Shown here: in pieces, positions 35,672 through 48,850 of the stretch
Position numbering within the stretch: the first letter of the stretch is position 1
Layout of the letters: every line of letters begins with the position of its first letter
Source of the DNA: Linyphia triangularis
Taxonomy: Eukaryota; Arthropoda; Arachnida; Araneae; Linyphiidae
Reading direction: 5' to 3'
Length of the DNA: 64,000 nt
NCBI GenBank assembly: GCA_963978545.1
Contig: OZ021725.1
Coordinates: forward strand, 88,768,305 to 88,832,304
Made by a program: the position numbers and the translations under genes
The notes under the pieces: model-generated
What the model was told of the DNA's origin: nothing
Seen by the model: the letters and a program-made list of their open reading frames with translations, nothing else
Database searches by the model: none

Positions 35672-36779
35672 AGACAATCCATTCATTTTGACACATTTCG
35701 GACTCTAAGCCAATATGTTAAAAAAAAATTTACAACATTGCATTTATGATAGTCAACTTTTCTTAAGATTTTAAACAATTTCTGAATTATAGCATAAAAC
35801 TATTTTTAGAAAACTTGTAAAAATACGTATAAAAACTCCTTTGCTAAGTTATGAAACACTATTGTATTGCTGGTATATAGAAATATGCATAAATCTGGCA
35901 TGAACTAAAGATTCGTACTACGTTTTTGCTATGAAACAACCTAGATCCTGTTTTTATATGTACTGTTTAAATAATTTAAAAATTGTACCTAATGAAAAAT
36001 AATAAACAAAAAATGTTCAACATCAGCTGAAATAATGGGACTTTAAAGGTTTATATTGGTTAACTTCAGACTCAACCTAATCTAGAAAATTGCGAATTAA
36101 ATTTTAGATCGAAATAAAAACTAAATGATTGAATACTTATTATATAATTGTAGTTAAAGCTTCATTTGAACAAAAAAAAATTGTTTAAAGGCTTTCCCTG
36201 TTGCACTAGTACGTACACAAAGGTGTTTTTTCCCCCTACATACTATTAAATGCCTTAAATGGATTCAGTAGTATTGTAGTCACAATGTAATCTAGGTTTT
36301 ATTAAATTAAGTAAGCGAACAAATTTATGAGTAAACTGAACTTATAACTGGATCAATTAATTACAACCATAATTTGTATTTAACAAAAAAGAATGTTTTT
36401 ATATAATGCGTTTCTTGAATCCTGAACACAAGAGGTACGCTGTTACACAAAAAAATACAATGTAATATGGAGCCACATTGTTGTACTGTAACTGTATAAA
36501 TATATCTTCGGGGAGTAGATTCTACTAGCATCATAACTAAATATCCTCCGGCAGTTTCTTCTGTTAATATTTCATTATATTAAACTATTTTGTTTTATTT
36601 TGCATAGTAGCACAAGCTTTATAAAATTCTATTAAACTGTAATGTGCGTTTTATTTTATGGAATGACTATTAGAAGTAATGTTCTATAGATAGATAGATA
36701 GAGAGAGAGGTTTTTAAAAGGGAAGTGGCGTAATTAATAATAAAGCTATTCTTTTTAAAACTTCCGTTTCGTTTCATTA
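34641..36779. other. AT-rich, no gene; long T tract and GATA repeat
   Basis: A run of about 46 T at 35624-35669 and a short (GATA)/(GA) repeat at 36687-36710. Otherwise nothing recognised. Confidence 0.45.
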
Positions 36780-37330
36780 AAACGCAAAGCTTATCCCTTC
36801 ACAAGTTTCATGTAACGTCTACACTATTGTTATGGTACAAGTTTTCATGCATTAGACCATTATTCTCCCTAAAATGGCACCCCCAATATTCCAACTCTAG
36901 TGTTATCAGAAAGAAGAGAAGGCTCTGCGATGGTGGGTCGTAACGAAACGATTCCTGGCCATTCCTAAACCCTCTTGACGATCCCCTCGTTTGCTGTTTT
37001 CACTGCACTCAAAAGAAAATTGAATCGCTCACTCCCGAGGAAAAGGGTATAATTTTGCCCGCTTTCGCCAGAAAGAGTAACTTGCCCCTTAAACACGCCG
37101 TTACGAAGAAAAGCCCGAGAACGTTTCTCCTGGAAGTGCTTCTTACGCATTGATGAAAGACCTAAGTATTTCGGATTTTTTTCTTCTTTTTTTGGATTTA
37201 AAAGTTTTGAGGAAAGATGTGAGTAAGGCTAGTGAGTGGTTCTTTTATAGTTTCTGGGAGAGAATTGAGTGATGTGATAGCCTTCTTAAATTGCTTCCTT
37301 TTCTGGGAAAAGGGACAATAATTATTTTGA
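36780..37330. other. GC-skew switch island 8 (switch near 37.15 kb)
   Basis: C-rich left half (GGCACCCCCAATATTCCAAC), a GC-richer core at 36890-37150 (GCCCGCTTTCGCCAG), then G-rich (GGAAAGATGTGAGTAAGGC, GTGAGTGG). No coding family recognised. Confidence 0.5.
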
Positions 37331-39439
37331 GGTGGTTAAAATGGCTGCTTTTCAGTTTTTTAACTGTTTCCGTTTTTTAATAAAAAAAACTTACAAATTT
37401 TAAGTCTTGAAAGTTTATTTCGTATCTTAAAGACTGTGAGGAGTAACTGCAAATAGTATCTCCTCGAATATCATTCTGAATTTTGTAGAGAAAGTAGAGA
37501 AACGCTAGTTGATTATGATTACATAGGTCTGCCTAAAGTAAAATATCCGAAACTGTTCAAAGATCTACTTTGAACGATTTGAACTAAATTTAAAAGCCAA
37601 ATATGTCATAACTTGCCAGATAATGCTCATTCTGTGTTATTTTGCAACCCACCGTGCTTTAATTTTCAATGAAGAAGATTACGGATGATTTGAATCATCT
37701 GATGTCAAATACTTGCATCTTTTAAAAGTGAGCCAAGTTAAAAATAAAATATTACTCCAGTGATAAATAGATAATAATAAAATATAATTATTTCAATTGA
37801 GCTTAATATTGTTTTCTGTTAAATTTTATAATATGTAAATTGAATTATGAATATATTAAATTGAATGTAATAAAAAGGAACTATTCTGAAAATATTTCTG
37901 TTCAAAGTTAGAAAGCATAGTAATTCTGTTCCGAATTCCCGCACATTCTGTGTAAAGAAAATAGGTTTGAATCCCATTAAACTCAGTGCATATTTAATAT
38001 ATATTCACGAATACACACTTGGAACGCTCCATAAATTTCTAAATAAATTAATATTTATACTTTTAGTCTACACATATTCCTATATACCCTGGTCTATACT
38101 AAGCAAATCATATTTAAAACGACGTATGTAATATTAGTTTAGCGTCATAATAATACTATTACAGATTCTGTTCCATTAGAAATATAGAATTATTAAAATC
38201 GATTTATGGGAGAAATGATATTTGAGGATAATAAATATTTATATGCTTGTATTACATACATAATAAGTTCGCCGTAATATTCCTAAGAGAAAAGCCTTAC
38301 GCAATTTTTGAATACGTAGGTTGTTTCCATCAATAATTTGCTCTACTCTGGGTGCATATATTTTCTACTCTGAACCAAGTGCAAAGTATATTTACTTTGG
38401 ATTCACTTAATTATGTGAAGGTTAAGTTGAATACTGGATCTCAAAAAGGTAAGAGCGCATATTGTGTGTTTAAGTAACAAAAAAAAATTACACGCTACAA
38501 CCACTCATTGTTGCAAATTATACCCGTAATTCATTTTAACGACAAGCTACTTGATACTAGTAGTACAACAAAGCCATAAATAGCCTGTAGTGGCTATACA
38601 TGGATACCATAAGTTAGATACAAACTCACACGCAATTATATGCCTAGGAAAAGCTAACTTTTCAATAGAACTTTCTTGAGAAAATTTTGCTTTCATTTGC
38701 GTTGCACTGTAAGAAACCTTTTTCGGGTGAATAAAGTCATAAATCTACTTATTAACTAAAGGGTAAAATATTCGTCGAGAATACATAATAGTTCTGATGT
38801 TATTAAACCTAGTATTCATTATCGTAGACTGACTTACCTTGCTTATCAGTCAATCTTCTTTGTGCTTTCATCTCTAAGATGCGCAATGCTGTGAAACTGT
38901 AGTAACAAGAATATTATAAAAAAAACTTTATTAGTTGATAGTTGTCATAATCTCTGAAAGAAAATTCATTGTTCATTAAAAATTCATAACATACAAAAGG
39001 AGCCAGGTTGAAGATTTTTTTAAAAAATCTGCTAGCAACTGCGTGTTGTAAGAATTACATTCTTTCTGAAAGAAACAGCTGTTTAGGGGTAACGTATCAT
39101 ACATAGATAGCAATTATTATAATTAAATAAAACAAGTTACAAATAAATAATATGTAACATAAAAACTAAATAATAAAATTAAAATCTAAAAACATTTGTA
39201 ATTTAACAATACTCATGGAACACTGATAACACATTGCGAATCACTTATCAAAAGTAAAATAATGTGAAACTGTATATTGCCTAAATATTTCGTATACGAG
39301 GCATATTAATCCGTGAACCACAACATTTGTTCACCTGAAAACTTTATGCCACTTTAACTGGTCACCAGAAGTTAACACTCTATGAAACGAAAATACTTTT
39401 TCATTGCTAAGAAGTTGAACCCCAAGTTAACGGTATCGA
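37331..39439. other. AT-rich, no gene recognised
   Basis: Only ordinary AT-rich sequence. The single GGTTTGAATCCC near 37964 lacks any tRNA fold around it. Confidence 0.4.
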
Positions 39440-40110
39440 GTCCATGAGTTATTTCATTCGGCCATTCCAAGAAACGTATTATTTAGATGAAACAACTCTT
39501 CTGTATAATCTAACATTCCCAAGCCACTCGCCATACATCATCCCAGAAACAAAGACCTCCCACAGTTCAGTGGTCAACACTCGCCTTCTCTCTCTTGAGA
39601 GAAAGAGACACCCACACAGAAAAAACATAGAAGCGTAAGACACTTACAGATAAAGATGGTCCCTCTCTATCACGACCGAGTGATTGAATTGTGCTCACTC
39701 GCCATAACACACGAGACACAGATAAGGTTATCCCTCTTCTGCTCGTGAGGAAGAAATATACCATTGATGAGGTCGGGGAGATGGATAAACCTCTTGTAGC
39801 GGGCCAGACAAACTGCGGCTTTACGAATTTTTCAGATAAGTAGCGAAGAAAGGGGGCATCCGTCAACGGGGAGTTGTAATCTTTATCTGGGTGTCTCTTT
39901 TGGTTTGGGCTCTTCTTGTTGTTGTTGATATGGTCATTTTTTTTCCCTGCGGATGGTGATAAATGTTAAAGGATGGAGAGGGATATTAAAAAAAAGTAAT
40001 GGTTCAGATTGGGAGATTTGGATTGCCATTAGACCTTTTAATTAATTGCGTGAGAAATTGATTTTTTGAAAGAGTGAAGGGGTAATTCTCTCTGGAGCTG
40101 TCACACGGGG
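39440..40110. other. GC-skew switch island 9 (switch near 39.7 kb)
   Basis: Hand counts show the flip: 39481-39540 has 17 C and 5 G, and 39961-40020 has 1 C and 18 G. A palindrome TCTCTCTTGAGAGAAAGAGA (about 39588) marks the core. The core is the most GC-rich patch between 37 and 41 kb. A 99-codon minus-strand frame across it (39567-39866) shows no family features. Confidence 0.6.
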
Positions 40111-41379
40111 CATGGAGCTCTTTATTCTACTCGTAAAGAGATTATTATTGTAAAACTATGATTAATGTTGTAGTTACGTTTTATTTAATATTAGTTTTTG
40201 GCAGTTATATAGAAATATTATTAGTTTAACTAGGTTAAATATGTATGTATAACGACTGACGCACAGAACACGGATATTATTTTATTGTTTTTAAAATTTC
40301 AAAAGGATCCAGTTTCTGAGGGAGGAGTTTTTATTTATACTTGAGCATAAGGTAATGTGCAGAAATTAAAATGCCCGGCTTTGTTTGTGTATACAAATTA
40401 GCTATATTATTGTCATTCTCTAAATGTAATTAAATTACTAATTTAAATGCTTTTGGTACCTCCATTTTGACTTTTGTTGTAAATAATTTGCACTGCTTAT
40501 GGAAATATTTTTATAGTAAATACTTCTTGGTATATTCTCGGATAATCATTTCCCATAAATACGGAAATAAGAAACAAAGCTAATAGTCAACTCTCATTGT
40601 TCAAAATAAACTCCTTTAATGTAAACATGTATTCGACATTTATAGAAGCTTTATTAAATAGTGTTCAGATAATAAAAAAAAATCTCATTTGTGAACAATG
40701 GGCACAAAGTAGCTCAAATATATGAAATGAGACTATTTCAAAAAACCTCTAACCTGCTAAGTACTGGTTTTAATTTACTTTGAATAGTTTTGGCTGTCTA
40801 TTTATGCCACTATGAAGTGATTATCACAGCCAAATATGCTTCGTAATTTAGAACACGATAAGATTACTATGTCGAAACCTAATCACACAGAACTCTCTCC
40901 AACCCCAGTACACCAACAAGAGGACAATGAGGCTACGACCCCGAGTTAATGTGCACCAGCCCCATTACATACTCACCAGTATTTGGCGAAGCATGATCAA
41001 AACCACGAAATGCCACCACTCATAAGCTCGGTGATTTTACTCACCAAGACACTGGAGCTCAAGTTCAAATTGCCTATAAGGTTTCTTCCCAATAATACTA
41101 GTTTTGTTCTTTGAGTGATAAGTACCCCCAAAGAAATGAAAAGCGTCAAACGTTAGATTTCATGACTTTTTATAGCTGTCCATATTACTTTGTGGAGTTT
41201 TTTTTTTATCTAACTAAATGTCCTTAGAAGATTAGAATATTTTCCACACACATCATCGTTAGTAGTTTGTTACACAAATTGAATGCAAAAGTCATAATAA
41301 GTTTTAAAAAATTACTCTTGTAATAATTACATAACTTTTAAACGAGGACGCATTCGCAAAATTATTATCACACCTAATA
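40111..41379. other. AT-rich, no gene recognised
   Basis: A small C-richer patch at 40880-41050 (CTCTCCAACCCCAGTACACC). Nothing else. Confidence 0.4.
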
Positions 41380-42151
41380 TAAATCTCCAAAAATGACAAA
41401 TAATTCTTTGAACGCTCAATTACGAAGGTAAGTCGACTCCAACTTCAAAGAGAAATTGGCCAATAAAACTTTTAATAATTCACTCCTTTCCATATAATCA
41501 AATACTTATTAACATCATAATAAAACCCTCTCCGCGTTTGTCCCAGAATTATTCATTCCATAAATTAACTCTACCCTGGGCCTTAATCATCTTTAAACGT
41601 GACTACCAATTATCCAAAATTGGCACGACAATTAATAAATACGCCGACGAATCTCTTCCAAAGGGTTAAAAATCTCCTTCCTGAGCTTCCCCCCCCCCCC
41701 ATCATATCCACAACGACAATCTTTAATCGCAGTTACAGTTGTGCACCCCCTCCCCCCCACTACCAACTTGGTATTTTCTCAGCCAAAAGTCCAATTAAAA
41801 CTCACTCCGACAGTAAAATCCAGTTTTGCAGGTAAACGTAGTTTTATGGGTGGCTAAATCGGTTCTGTTTTAAAAGCTAAGCCGGCAGAGTATTTGTAAC
41901 GACATTACACAGGGCTCCATCATAGTTCGTATCGACCCACCCGTTCACCGGGTTTCCCTGCACTTGAAGAATTTTTATGTGCGATTCCTGGAACGAGAGT
42001 GGAGCGCCCTTAAGCTCTTTTCCATTCGCATTAAAAGCTCGGAGGGATATTCTCGGGAATTGTTTAAGGCCGCGCAAAGACGATTTTAATTATGTTGATT
42101 TTAGCTCATTTTAGTTTGCGATGAGATATAGGAAGTTTTTAAGAGGTTCGT

Positions 42152-42188
<37 letters not shown>

Positions 42189-42230
42189 CCGGATGTGCGA
42201 TGGAGGTTCGCATTTTTTTTTTTTTTTTTT
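41380..42230. other. GC-skew switch island 10 (switch near 41.86 kb)
   Basis: Hand counts: 41461-41520 has 12 C and 0 G, and 42121-42154 has 1 C and 11 G. C homopolymers lie on the left (41691-41700 and about 41750-41758). A GC-richer core (41880-42080) lies at the switch. Two T tracts follow (42155-42188 and 42213-42230). Confidence 0.6.
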
Positions 42231-42924
42231 AGCGAAAGTAAAGACTGATTTATAAATAATTCACTCCAATTTTTAATCAATGGTAGTACCAGAAACGACA
42301 AGTCCAAAGGCTTTCTGATAAATGTAATATTGGAGTTTAAAAAATCGGAGTAAATGTGTTAATATTAATATCTTATTTTAGAATATGTTGAAAGAGTCTT
42401 AAAGGTTAAAATTTGCCAAATCTATAGCACTACAATGCTAAATTAAGTCTCTTGATTCAATTTTACAAAGTTTTGTCACACTATCTAATAAACGTTCAAC
42501 GAAAACGCAAGTTTTTAAATCTCACATTATTTTATACATTTATAATACACATACATTAAACTATTCATGAAAATACATTTAATAATTCATTTAATAAGAT
42601 CTATTACACTGAATGCTAACTCACGTCTCCCTATCCAAATTTAACCTTTAGCTACTTTGGTTGGTTTAATTTTTCTGTCACAAGAGCGACACATGGATTA
42701 TACTCCGCCAAACAAACTAGTAAATTTTGGTTTAAAACTTTAAAAATATAGTATCGAAAAAAATAATATAAAAGTCAAAGATGGTAGAAGAGTTCCACGA
42801 AAAAAGACTACCGGTCCGTAAGACCGCATACAGCAGTTAAAATTAATAAGTTTTTTCACTATCTGGTTAATATCATTAAAAAATACATATTTAATACATT
42901 CTGTTTTTAATGATACACACATTA
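42231..42924. other. AT-rich, no gene recognised
   Basis: Nothing beyond ordinary AT-rich DNA. Confidence 0.4.
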
Positions 42925-43130
42925 AAATACATACACGAAAAATATATTTTAAATAAATACATAAAAATATATTTTAAATAAATATATAAAAATATATTTT
43001 AAATAAATACATAAAAATATATTTTAAATAAATACATAAAAATATATTTTAAATAAATACATAAAAATATATTTTAAATAAATACATAAAAATATATTTA
43101 AAATAAATACATAAAAATACATATTTTAAT
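42925..43130 (+). repeat. 25-bp AT-only tandem repeat (about 8 copies)
   Basis: ATAAAAATATATTTTAAATA+AATAC repeats at exact 25-bp steps from 42961. The first and last copies are diverged, and one internal copy has AATAT in place of AATAC. Confidence 0.93.
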
Positions 43131-43429
43131 AATCCAGTCCACGTAATCCAGTTTGTATATGTATTTTTGCACTATCTGATTTGATTTATGTCCTTAGAAA
43201 ATATGTACATTTAAGTCATTGTATTGAATTTTATGGTGTTAGATTAAGAGACTTTTTAAAAGTATATTAAATATAAATAAATTTTCAAATGAGAAATCGG
43301 TGCTAAAACATTCATTTTTATGCACAAAAAAAGAAAAACCTGGATTAAGTTCCTTTTAATATGCATTGGAAGAGAAGCACATTTTATGACATCAGAAACT
43401 GAAATACAATTCAAATATTAATTAATTCA

Positions 43430-43930
43430 CAAGTCCCTTTACTCACTCGTCAATCCAAATACAAAACTCATAAAAATTAGCTTAATTACATTACAAAAAT
43501 TTTCATTTTGCGAATACCAATTCATTAATGCGGACTCTTCGTGAAGAAGTTTGACAGCTTTTGAATAATCTTTCTTCCCCAAATGTCAACTCTCCTAACA
43601 GAATTATCTCGTACGCTGAATTCACTCGGTATTTAATTCGTGCGACGGAGTGAATAAAAATGAACTTAGGACAACATTAATTACTCTGGGAACAATTAAT
43701 CACTGGAAGGTGGAAGAATGAAAATCTTCTTTCTAGTACTGGTGTCACAGTACTCGCCTACTCCTGTAATCCGCCACTGTCATCAGTTTCGTACCGGGGT
43801 GTGTTCGAGGAAACTTTATATAGATTTATTGTTTGAGAACCGTGTATAAAATTGGAATGCAACAGAGAGAAAAAAAGAGCGCTGTTGTTAATGAATCTGG
43901 ATGTGAAGGACGTGAAGCTTGTTTTACTAA
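43430..43930. other. GC-skew switch island 11 (switch near 43.66 kb)
   Basis: C-rich to about 43620 (ACTCACTCGTCAATCCAAAT), then G-rich (GGAAGGTGGAAGAATG, GGATGTGAAGGACGTGAAGC). No gene recognised. Confidence 0.45.
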
Positions 43931-44059
43931 GTATTATGAATAAGATAAAATAATATATTAATTTTCATTAAAACCAGATCTTCAAATGTAAAAGTCTATT
44001 TTTGATATAATTACCCTGACCTTTTTCAGCCGTATTATCAAGAGCATGATCATCTAAGC

Positions 44060-44664
44060 CAGCGTTTGCCATTAACTTTAAGAGGCGGGCTGTATGACTT
44101 ATGTTGGAGCTTTTCGAGGGCCGTATACACCAATATACGTATCTTTAATTATTATTAAACTGAAAAGAAATATTGATTAATCTTTGATTCTCTTTTTAAA
44201 TACTTTAAAAATAATAAACTTCATTAATGGTAAATTAAAGTCTAAAAAATAAGTTAATCTTTTGTTTCAAAGTGACAATGCGACTTGACCAAATTTTTAG
44301 AAAAGTATTTAAACTGTACTTCCAGATTACTCCGTTTTAGTCAATATCAATTGTGAGACGATGGTGGTCGAAATCGTTTAGTTTATTTCAAAATAGAGTC
44401 TATATCTGTCGCAGTATTTGTTGCAGTCAATCTTAATAAATTGTCCAAATGAGATTCAGTGAAGTTATTCCTGTATTTATTCTTGATGAAAATTACCTTG
44501 CTGAAAGCTTCTTCGTATGTCTTCCGGCATGGTTTTGTAACGGGTTCAAAGTTCAGATAAATAACAATTACGGAAAAAAAATCCCTGCCTTGAAATTTGA
44601 TTTTATGGATAATATAAGGGGGGAATTATCGAAAAGTATATCGCCAAAAACATCATATTGGCGT

Positions 44665-44703
<39 letters not shown>

Positions 44704-45000
44704 CCAATAGAAGAATTATCGCAAAAAATATTGCCAAACTGACCATTTTTACTAAGAAAATAATAAAAATATAAAAAAGACAAATGACACAAGTCCGCAT
44801 CAGTAATATAGTGTAATTGAAAGTTGCGCGATGTTCCACACCCCTAGTTGAAATCAGAATGTTCCAAAACGTGGAGAGATGGGAAAAAATCATTTTTTTT
44901 TTTGACAGAATTCTATTTAATCTTCTGTGGTGCCGGCGGGCCGCAGAAAAATCTGTCGAGGGCCAAATCAGGCCCGCGGGACGAGTAGTGCCTAACTCTG
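44060..45000 (-). mobile_element. Non-autonomous hAT element, 941 bp
   Basis: The left end CAGCGTTTGCCA and right end TAACTCTG (reverse complement CAGAGTTAGGCA) form hAT-type CAG-ending inverted repeats. The 8-bp duplication ATCTAAGC is perfect (44052-44059 and 45001-45008). The subterminal GGGCCGCAG/GGCCCGCGGG words at the right end are typical of one widespread animal hAT group. A transposase C-terminal relic lies inside on the minus strand, and a run of about 30 T lies at 44669-44698. The rest of the transposase is missing, so the element is internally deleted. Confidence 0.92.
44383..44520 (-). pseudogene. hAT transposase C-terminal dimerisation domain
   Basis: The minus-strand frame reads TYEEAFSKVIFIKNKYRNNF, then TESHLDNLLRLTATN and ending DSILK-stop (TAA at 44383-44385). 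The pattern C/YEExFS...K.KYR..LT..HL...LRL is the end of hAT transposases of the ZBED5/SCAND3-like group. Only about 45 residues survive. It supports the hAT call for 44060-45000 and gives the element's orientation. Confidence 0.82.
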
Positions 45001-45008
45001 ATCTAAGC

Positions 45009-45999
45009 AATAAAAAAAAATTAAATAGTTCACATTTTTGAAAATATTTCTTAATATTTATTTTCAAACAGCAGAGATATTGTACAGAAGTTATATGACA
45101 GATATTACAAAATTTATTTGATTATTTTCTTTACACTTTTCATTTACGACTATCCCTATAACGAGCACTCTTTAGAATTTATGTTCATACGATTCCTTAA
45201 AAGGCCATATTTTCACCGGATGATAAAAATTTGCATTGGTCTTTTTAGATAAAATTTACACATGATCTAAATAAGTATGCACATGAGTAAATAAGTACTT
45301 AATATTATGAAGATACATTCAATAGAATAAACTCTATTCAGAAGCAGTTTAATATGAGCCGATTGTAAGAACGAAAAAATGTTTAGATAATAAACACATT
45401 AAGTTTTAGTGTAAAAGTATTTGTAACTGCGTGTTTTTTTTAGTTCGAACTTAAACAAATTGAGCACTACTTTGATAGTTATAATCCCTAATCGATATTT
45501 TAATGGTATTTGCTATTCAAACAGCTTACTAATTCAAAAGACATTATTTATTGATAAAATTGTTTCAAGCAGACCGACTTTTTTCTGGTCATGGAATATA
45601 TATGTCCAATTTACGTAAAACTTTAGCAAACCTTGAAAAGCATAATAGCATATTTACATAAATGTAACTTTTGGTTAAAAATCCACTTTTAAATTTATTG
45701 TTTAGCCACTTTTGCCATTGTTGATCACGCAATGGCTCGTTGAAATAATCAGTATAGAGTTCGTTTTTTTGTAAACAAATGTAAATTCGTGATACAAAAA
45801 CATGATTTTCTGCAATTGGAAACCAATTTAAATGTTCTTTTTATTTGCATGGTTTTGAGAATTTGTATGGTGGATGAAATATGTATTCTTCTCATTAAAA
45901 ATGCATCCCTTGTAACAAATAGGGAGCACAGACCGAAAGTATAATTATCCTTAATATTAAATTCAGTCATTGTGGAATGTGAAGGACCTTCCTCTATCT
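45009..45999. other. AT-rich, no gene recognised
   Basis: No repeats or motifs of note. Confidence 0.4.
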
Positions 46000-47000
46000 T
46001 CCAAGAGTTCTCCAGCTATGTTTCTCCCCCTCATCTCTGATTAACCAAGAATTAAATTAATATAACTAATCTTCTAGAATAGCCTCACGCCAGATCACTG
46101 TCAACCACTAATAATCCTTTTGATGTTTCTCGTATCAATTTCATTTTAGTTCTCATCACGTAAGCACAATTTCAATTGCAACTCCAAGAACATAATTACT
46201 TTTAAATCACTTCTTAAACAACCATTATCCTGTATTCACACCTATAAATGTTTCATTGTTTAAAGAAGAATATAATTAATCATGTTTAACAAGCGGAACT
46301 TCATTTCTAAATCCAACGGGAGGCTTTCTAAAACTTAACATTCTGACGTCATACTTCTTTTTAAATATATTATTCCTATTCTTAAGAGTGTTTAAAATAA
46401 AAAGAAAAAGAAGAAAAAAAGAAAAAAAAGGTAGATCGCAAATGATTTTTAAATTTTTTTTTTTTTTTTAAGTGAAGTTTATTTTCTTATTCTTTTCGCA
46501 TTATTAAAACAAACATAGCAAATTTTGCTTTAAAAAAAGCAAACTCTTATTTTTTTCTCAAAGAAAGTTTATTACTACGCGAGCGTTTAAACACTGGATG
46601 TCATTTAAAATGAATTCGAATCCCTTGTTGAAAATGCCTTTGATGCCTACACATATATTGTTCCTATCGCTTATTAAAATTCGAAAAGTTGCAACAAATG
46701 AAAACGCTGAGTTGCTATTAAGATTGTGGCCAAGATAAGGTGAATCTCTCCTAAAAAAAAAAAAAACTGCTATTGCTTCATGCTATTTTGTCGAAAAATG
46801 AACAAAAAAACAGTTTCATGCATCGTTAATATCGCAGTGAAAGCAAGGAAAAATTTAATGGCTCATTAAGAGAGTTACTCTCGTAAAAAATGTCTTAAAG
46901 AGATCCTTAGTTACCGCTAAGCTTTGTGAAAAATAGTGTCCTGAAATTTAAATATGGTTACCATGCACGCTGCGTAGGGTAGATAAAAAAGGTGTAAAGC
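46000..47000. other. Weak GC-skew switch island 12 (46.3-46.7 kb)
   Basis: C-rich at 46020-46340, then more G than C from about 46680 to 47000 (GATTGTGGCCAAGATAAGG, GCACGCTGCGTAGGG). A full CRE TGACGTCA lies at 46344-46351 at the end of the C-rich half. Purine and T tracts interrupt the middle (46398-46470). Confidence 0.35.
46344..46351. promoter_or_regulatory. CRE-like site TGACGTCA
   Basis: In CATTCTGACGTCATACTTC at the boundary of a C-rich block. No TATA box or gene nearby. Confidence 0.3.
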
Positions 47001-47525
47001 TGTCTTAATGACTTAGAAATAAAAAATAATCTGCTATTTATAGTTTAAAAGTTGTTGGATTTTTTTTTCCTATTATGAATAATAGGCTTTATTTTAAAGA
47101 ATTTTTTTTTTTTTATTATGTGTTGTGTGATTGTGAAAATTTTAGTGAAGGAGAAATTATGTATTGTTCCTAAACACGAATCTTTAGAATTGTTTTTTGT
47201 TCCGAACTGAGGTGTAAATGAACCATAAATATGCTTTAATTCGCTTTGGAGGCTATTTTATGAAAAGCAAAATGTCATCCAATGAAATATTTGTTGAGCA
47301 AAGAACTTTAAAGGTTAAATAAAGTAAGCGAAATAACGAAAGGAAGCTCATTCAAAATCTTTATAGAGGGAGAATAATACATTTTGTTTAAAAAAAAACA
47401 TTTTATACAAATAATTTACATTGAAGTTTTTTTTTTACATTTGTATGGATTATTACTGGTACGTAGGTAAAATATTTTCAAACATTTTGAGAGAACTTTG
47501 AATATGCATTTATTTAAATAATATT

Positions 47526-47593
47526 GGGTAAAATAAAATTAACTAATAGTTTTAGTTATTTAAATAAACTATTAGTTTATTTTATTTTATCCC
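47526..47593. repeat. AT-rich hairpin, about 27-bp arms and 13-nt loop
   Basis: GGGTAAAATAAAATTAACTA+ATAGTTT pairs with AAACTATTAGTTTATTTTAT+TTTATCCC with about one mismatch and one extra base. It could be a foldback MITE or a structured RNA precursor. No flanking duplication was identified. Confidence 0.8.
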
Positions 47594-47639
47594 TTATGTC
47601 TTCAATTTTTAATGCAGTATTTAATTGTTGATAATCCAT

Positions 47640-48850
47640 CAAATCCTTAAGGAACTACGTATCAATTATCGAATCTAATATTTTAACAGATCTGAAAATA
47701 CTCACAATGACAATTAAAAAAAAACTATCACTGCCAGCTACTCAAGGAATTTAATACCAAGGTATCAAATACGAGAATAAAATGATGATTAGCAACAGCT
47801 TTTGCTCACCAATTATCCATAGTACCCAACATTTGCATTACAACAAATTAATTCTCAATTATTTACAATCATTCTTAAGTATATATCATCACATAAAAGT
47901 TTTTAAAAAAATACCACTGAAAATAAAATTAATTATCACACATTCCAAACCTACTTCAAATCATTCACTTCACACCAAGCGGGAACTTTTTTTTTCATCT
48001 AACAAGTACATTCGATTATCAACTACACCCAATCGTTTACCAGCTGACTTCTCAAACCCAACCTCCCCCCCCCCCCCTTCCCCAAAATCGCTCCTAATAA
48101 AAATTTCCATCCTCATTATTTAATTATGCTTCCTCTAAACTCACTTAAGCCCGATTCACACTCACCCTAAAAGCACGAATTACCCTCTTCCCATCCCCGA
48201 AATTTCCGCTGAGCATTTCAAAAGTTCCTCCTTATCACTCGCCCACATTTCCTGCAATCAAATCACAGGAAAATTGAGTACAAAAACCCATTTGTGACTT
48301 CCCAAGTGGGAAAGGACACTATCATTAAGCGAGATTAAAATGAAATCTTTTAAGGACTAAGAACCCCTTTTCTCACATTAGGTGTGGAACCATTAAGACC
48401 TCCCCCCCCCCCTTTATATTTTTTCTTTGGGTGATCCTCAAATGGCTGAACCTATCGATTGTATTAGTTTCATTAGGGGAATTATTCCTGAATTCCTAAA
48501 AGGAGTTCAAATTCCGGCGATATTGTCGCTGTGTACGTGGCATATCTCAAGGGACTGTATCGTTCGAAGGGTTTTTGTTTCGTATGAATTGCCCTTCCTT
48601 TTAATTTTTCTCTCAGGGACTATTAATTTTCCTGGAGAGTATCATTGCTGGCTTGATCGTCAGTTTTGTACAGAGATGTTTTCAAGTAATGGAGTAGAAC
48701 TGAGATTTTCATCAGGTTTTAATGTGATGGACCCTTCAGTATATTAACTTGTTGAGAAAAAAAAGCACACATTCGCCATTTAACAAATGCCCTTCTTGGG
48801 CCTTTGAGTTACTTTGAGAATTGGGATTTTGATTTCATAAGTGTTACGTT
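47640..48850. other. GC-skew switch island 13 (switch near 48.3 kb)
   Basis: C-rich from 47640 to about 48290 (19 C against 5 G in 48121-48180) with C12 at about 48066, a short palindrome CACTTGGGAAGT-like CTTCCCAAGTGGGAAAG at the switch, and another C tract at 48402-48412. G/T-rich from 48428 (14 G against 6 C in 48661-48720). The 100-codon frames on either side follow this bias and match no family. Confidence 0.55.

Noticed and set aside
37960..37975. B-box-like GGTTTGAATCCC
   Set aside because: No A box at the right distance and no tRNA or SINE structure around it.
39567..39866. 99-codon minus-strand frame across a GC-rich core
   Set aside because: Low-complexity Ser/Arg composition from TCTC/GAGA sequence, no family features.
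44603..45067. 154-codon minus-strand frame, the longest in the window
   Set aside because: It runs through a poly(T) tract as polylysine and across the end of the hAT element into flanking DNA. The true transposase relic is in another frame at 44383-44520.
48427..48747. 106-codon plus-strand frame
   Set aside because: Open because the block is G/T-rich and stop-poor in one frame. It lacks an ATG at its beginning and has no recognisable domain.
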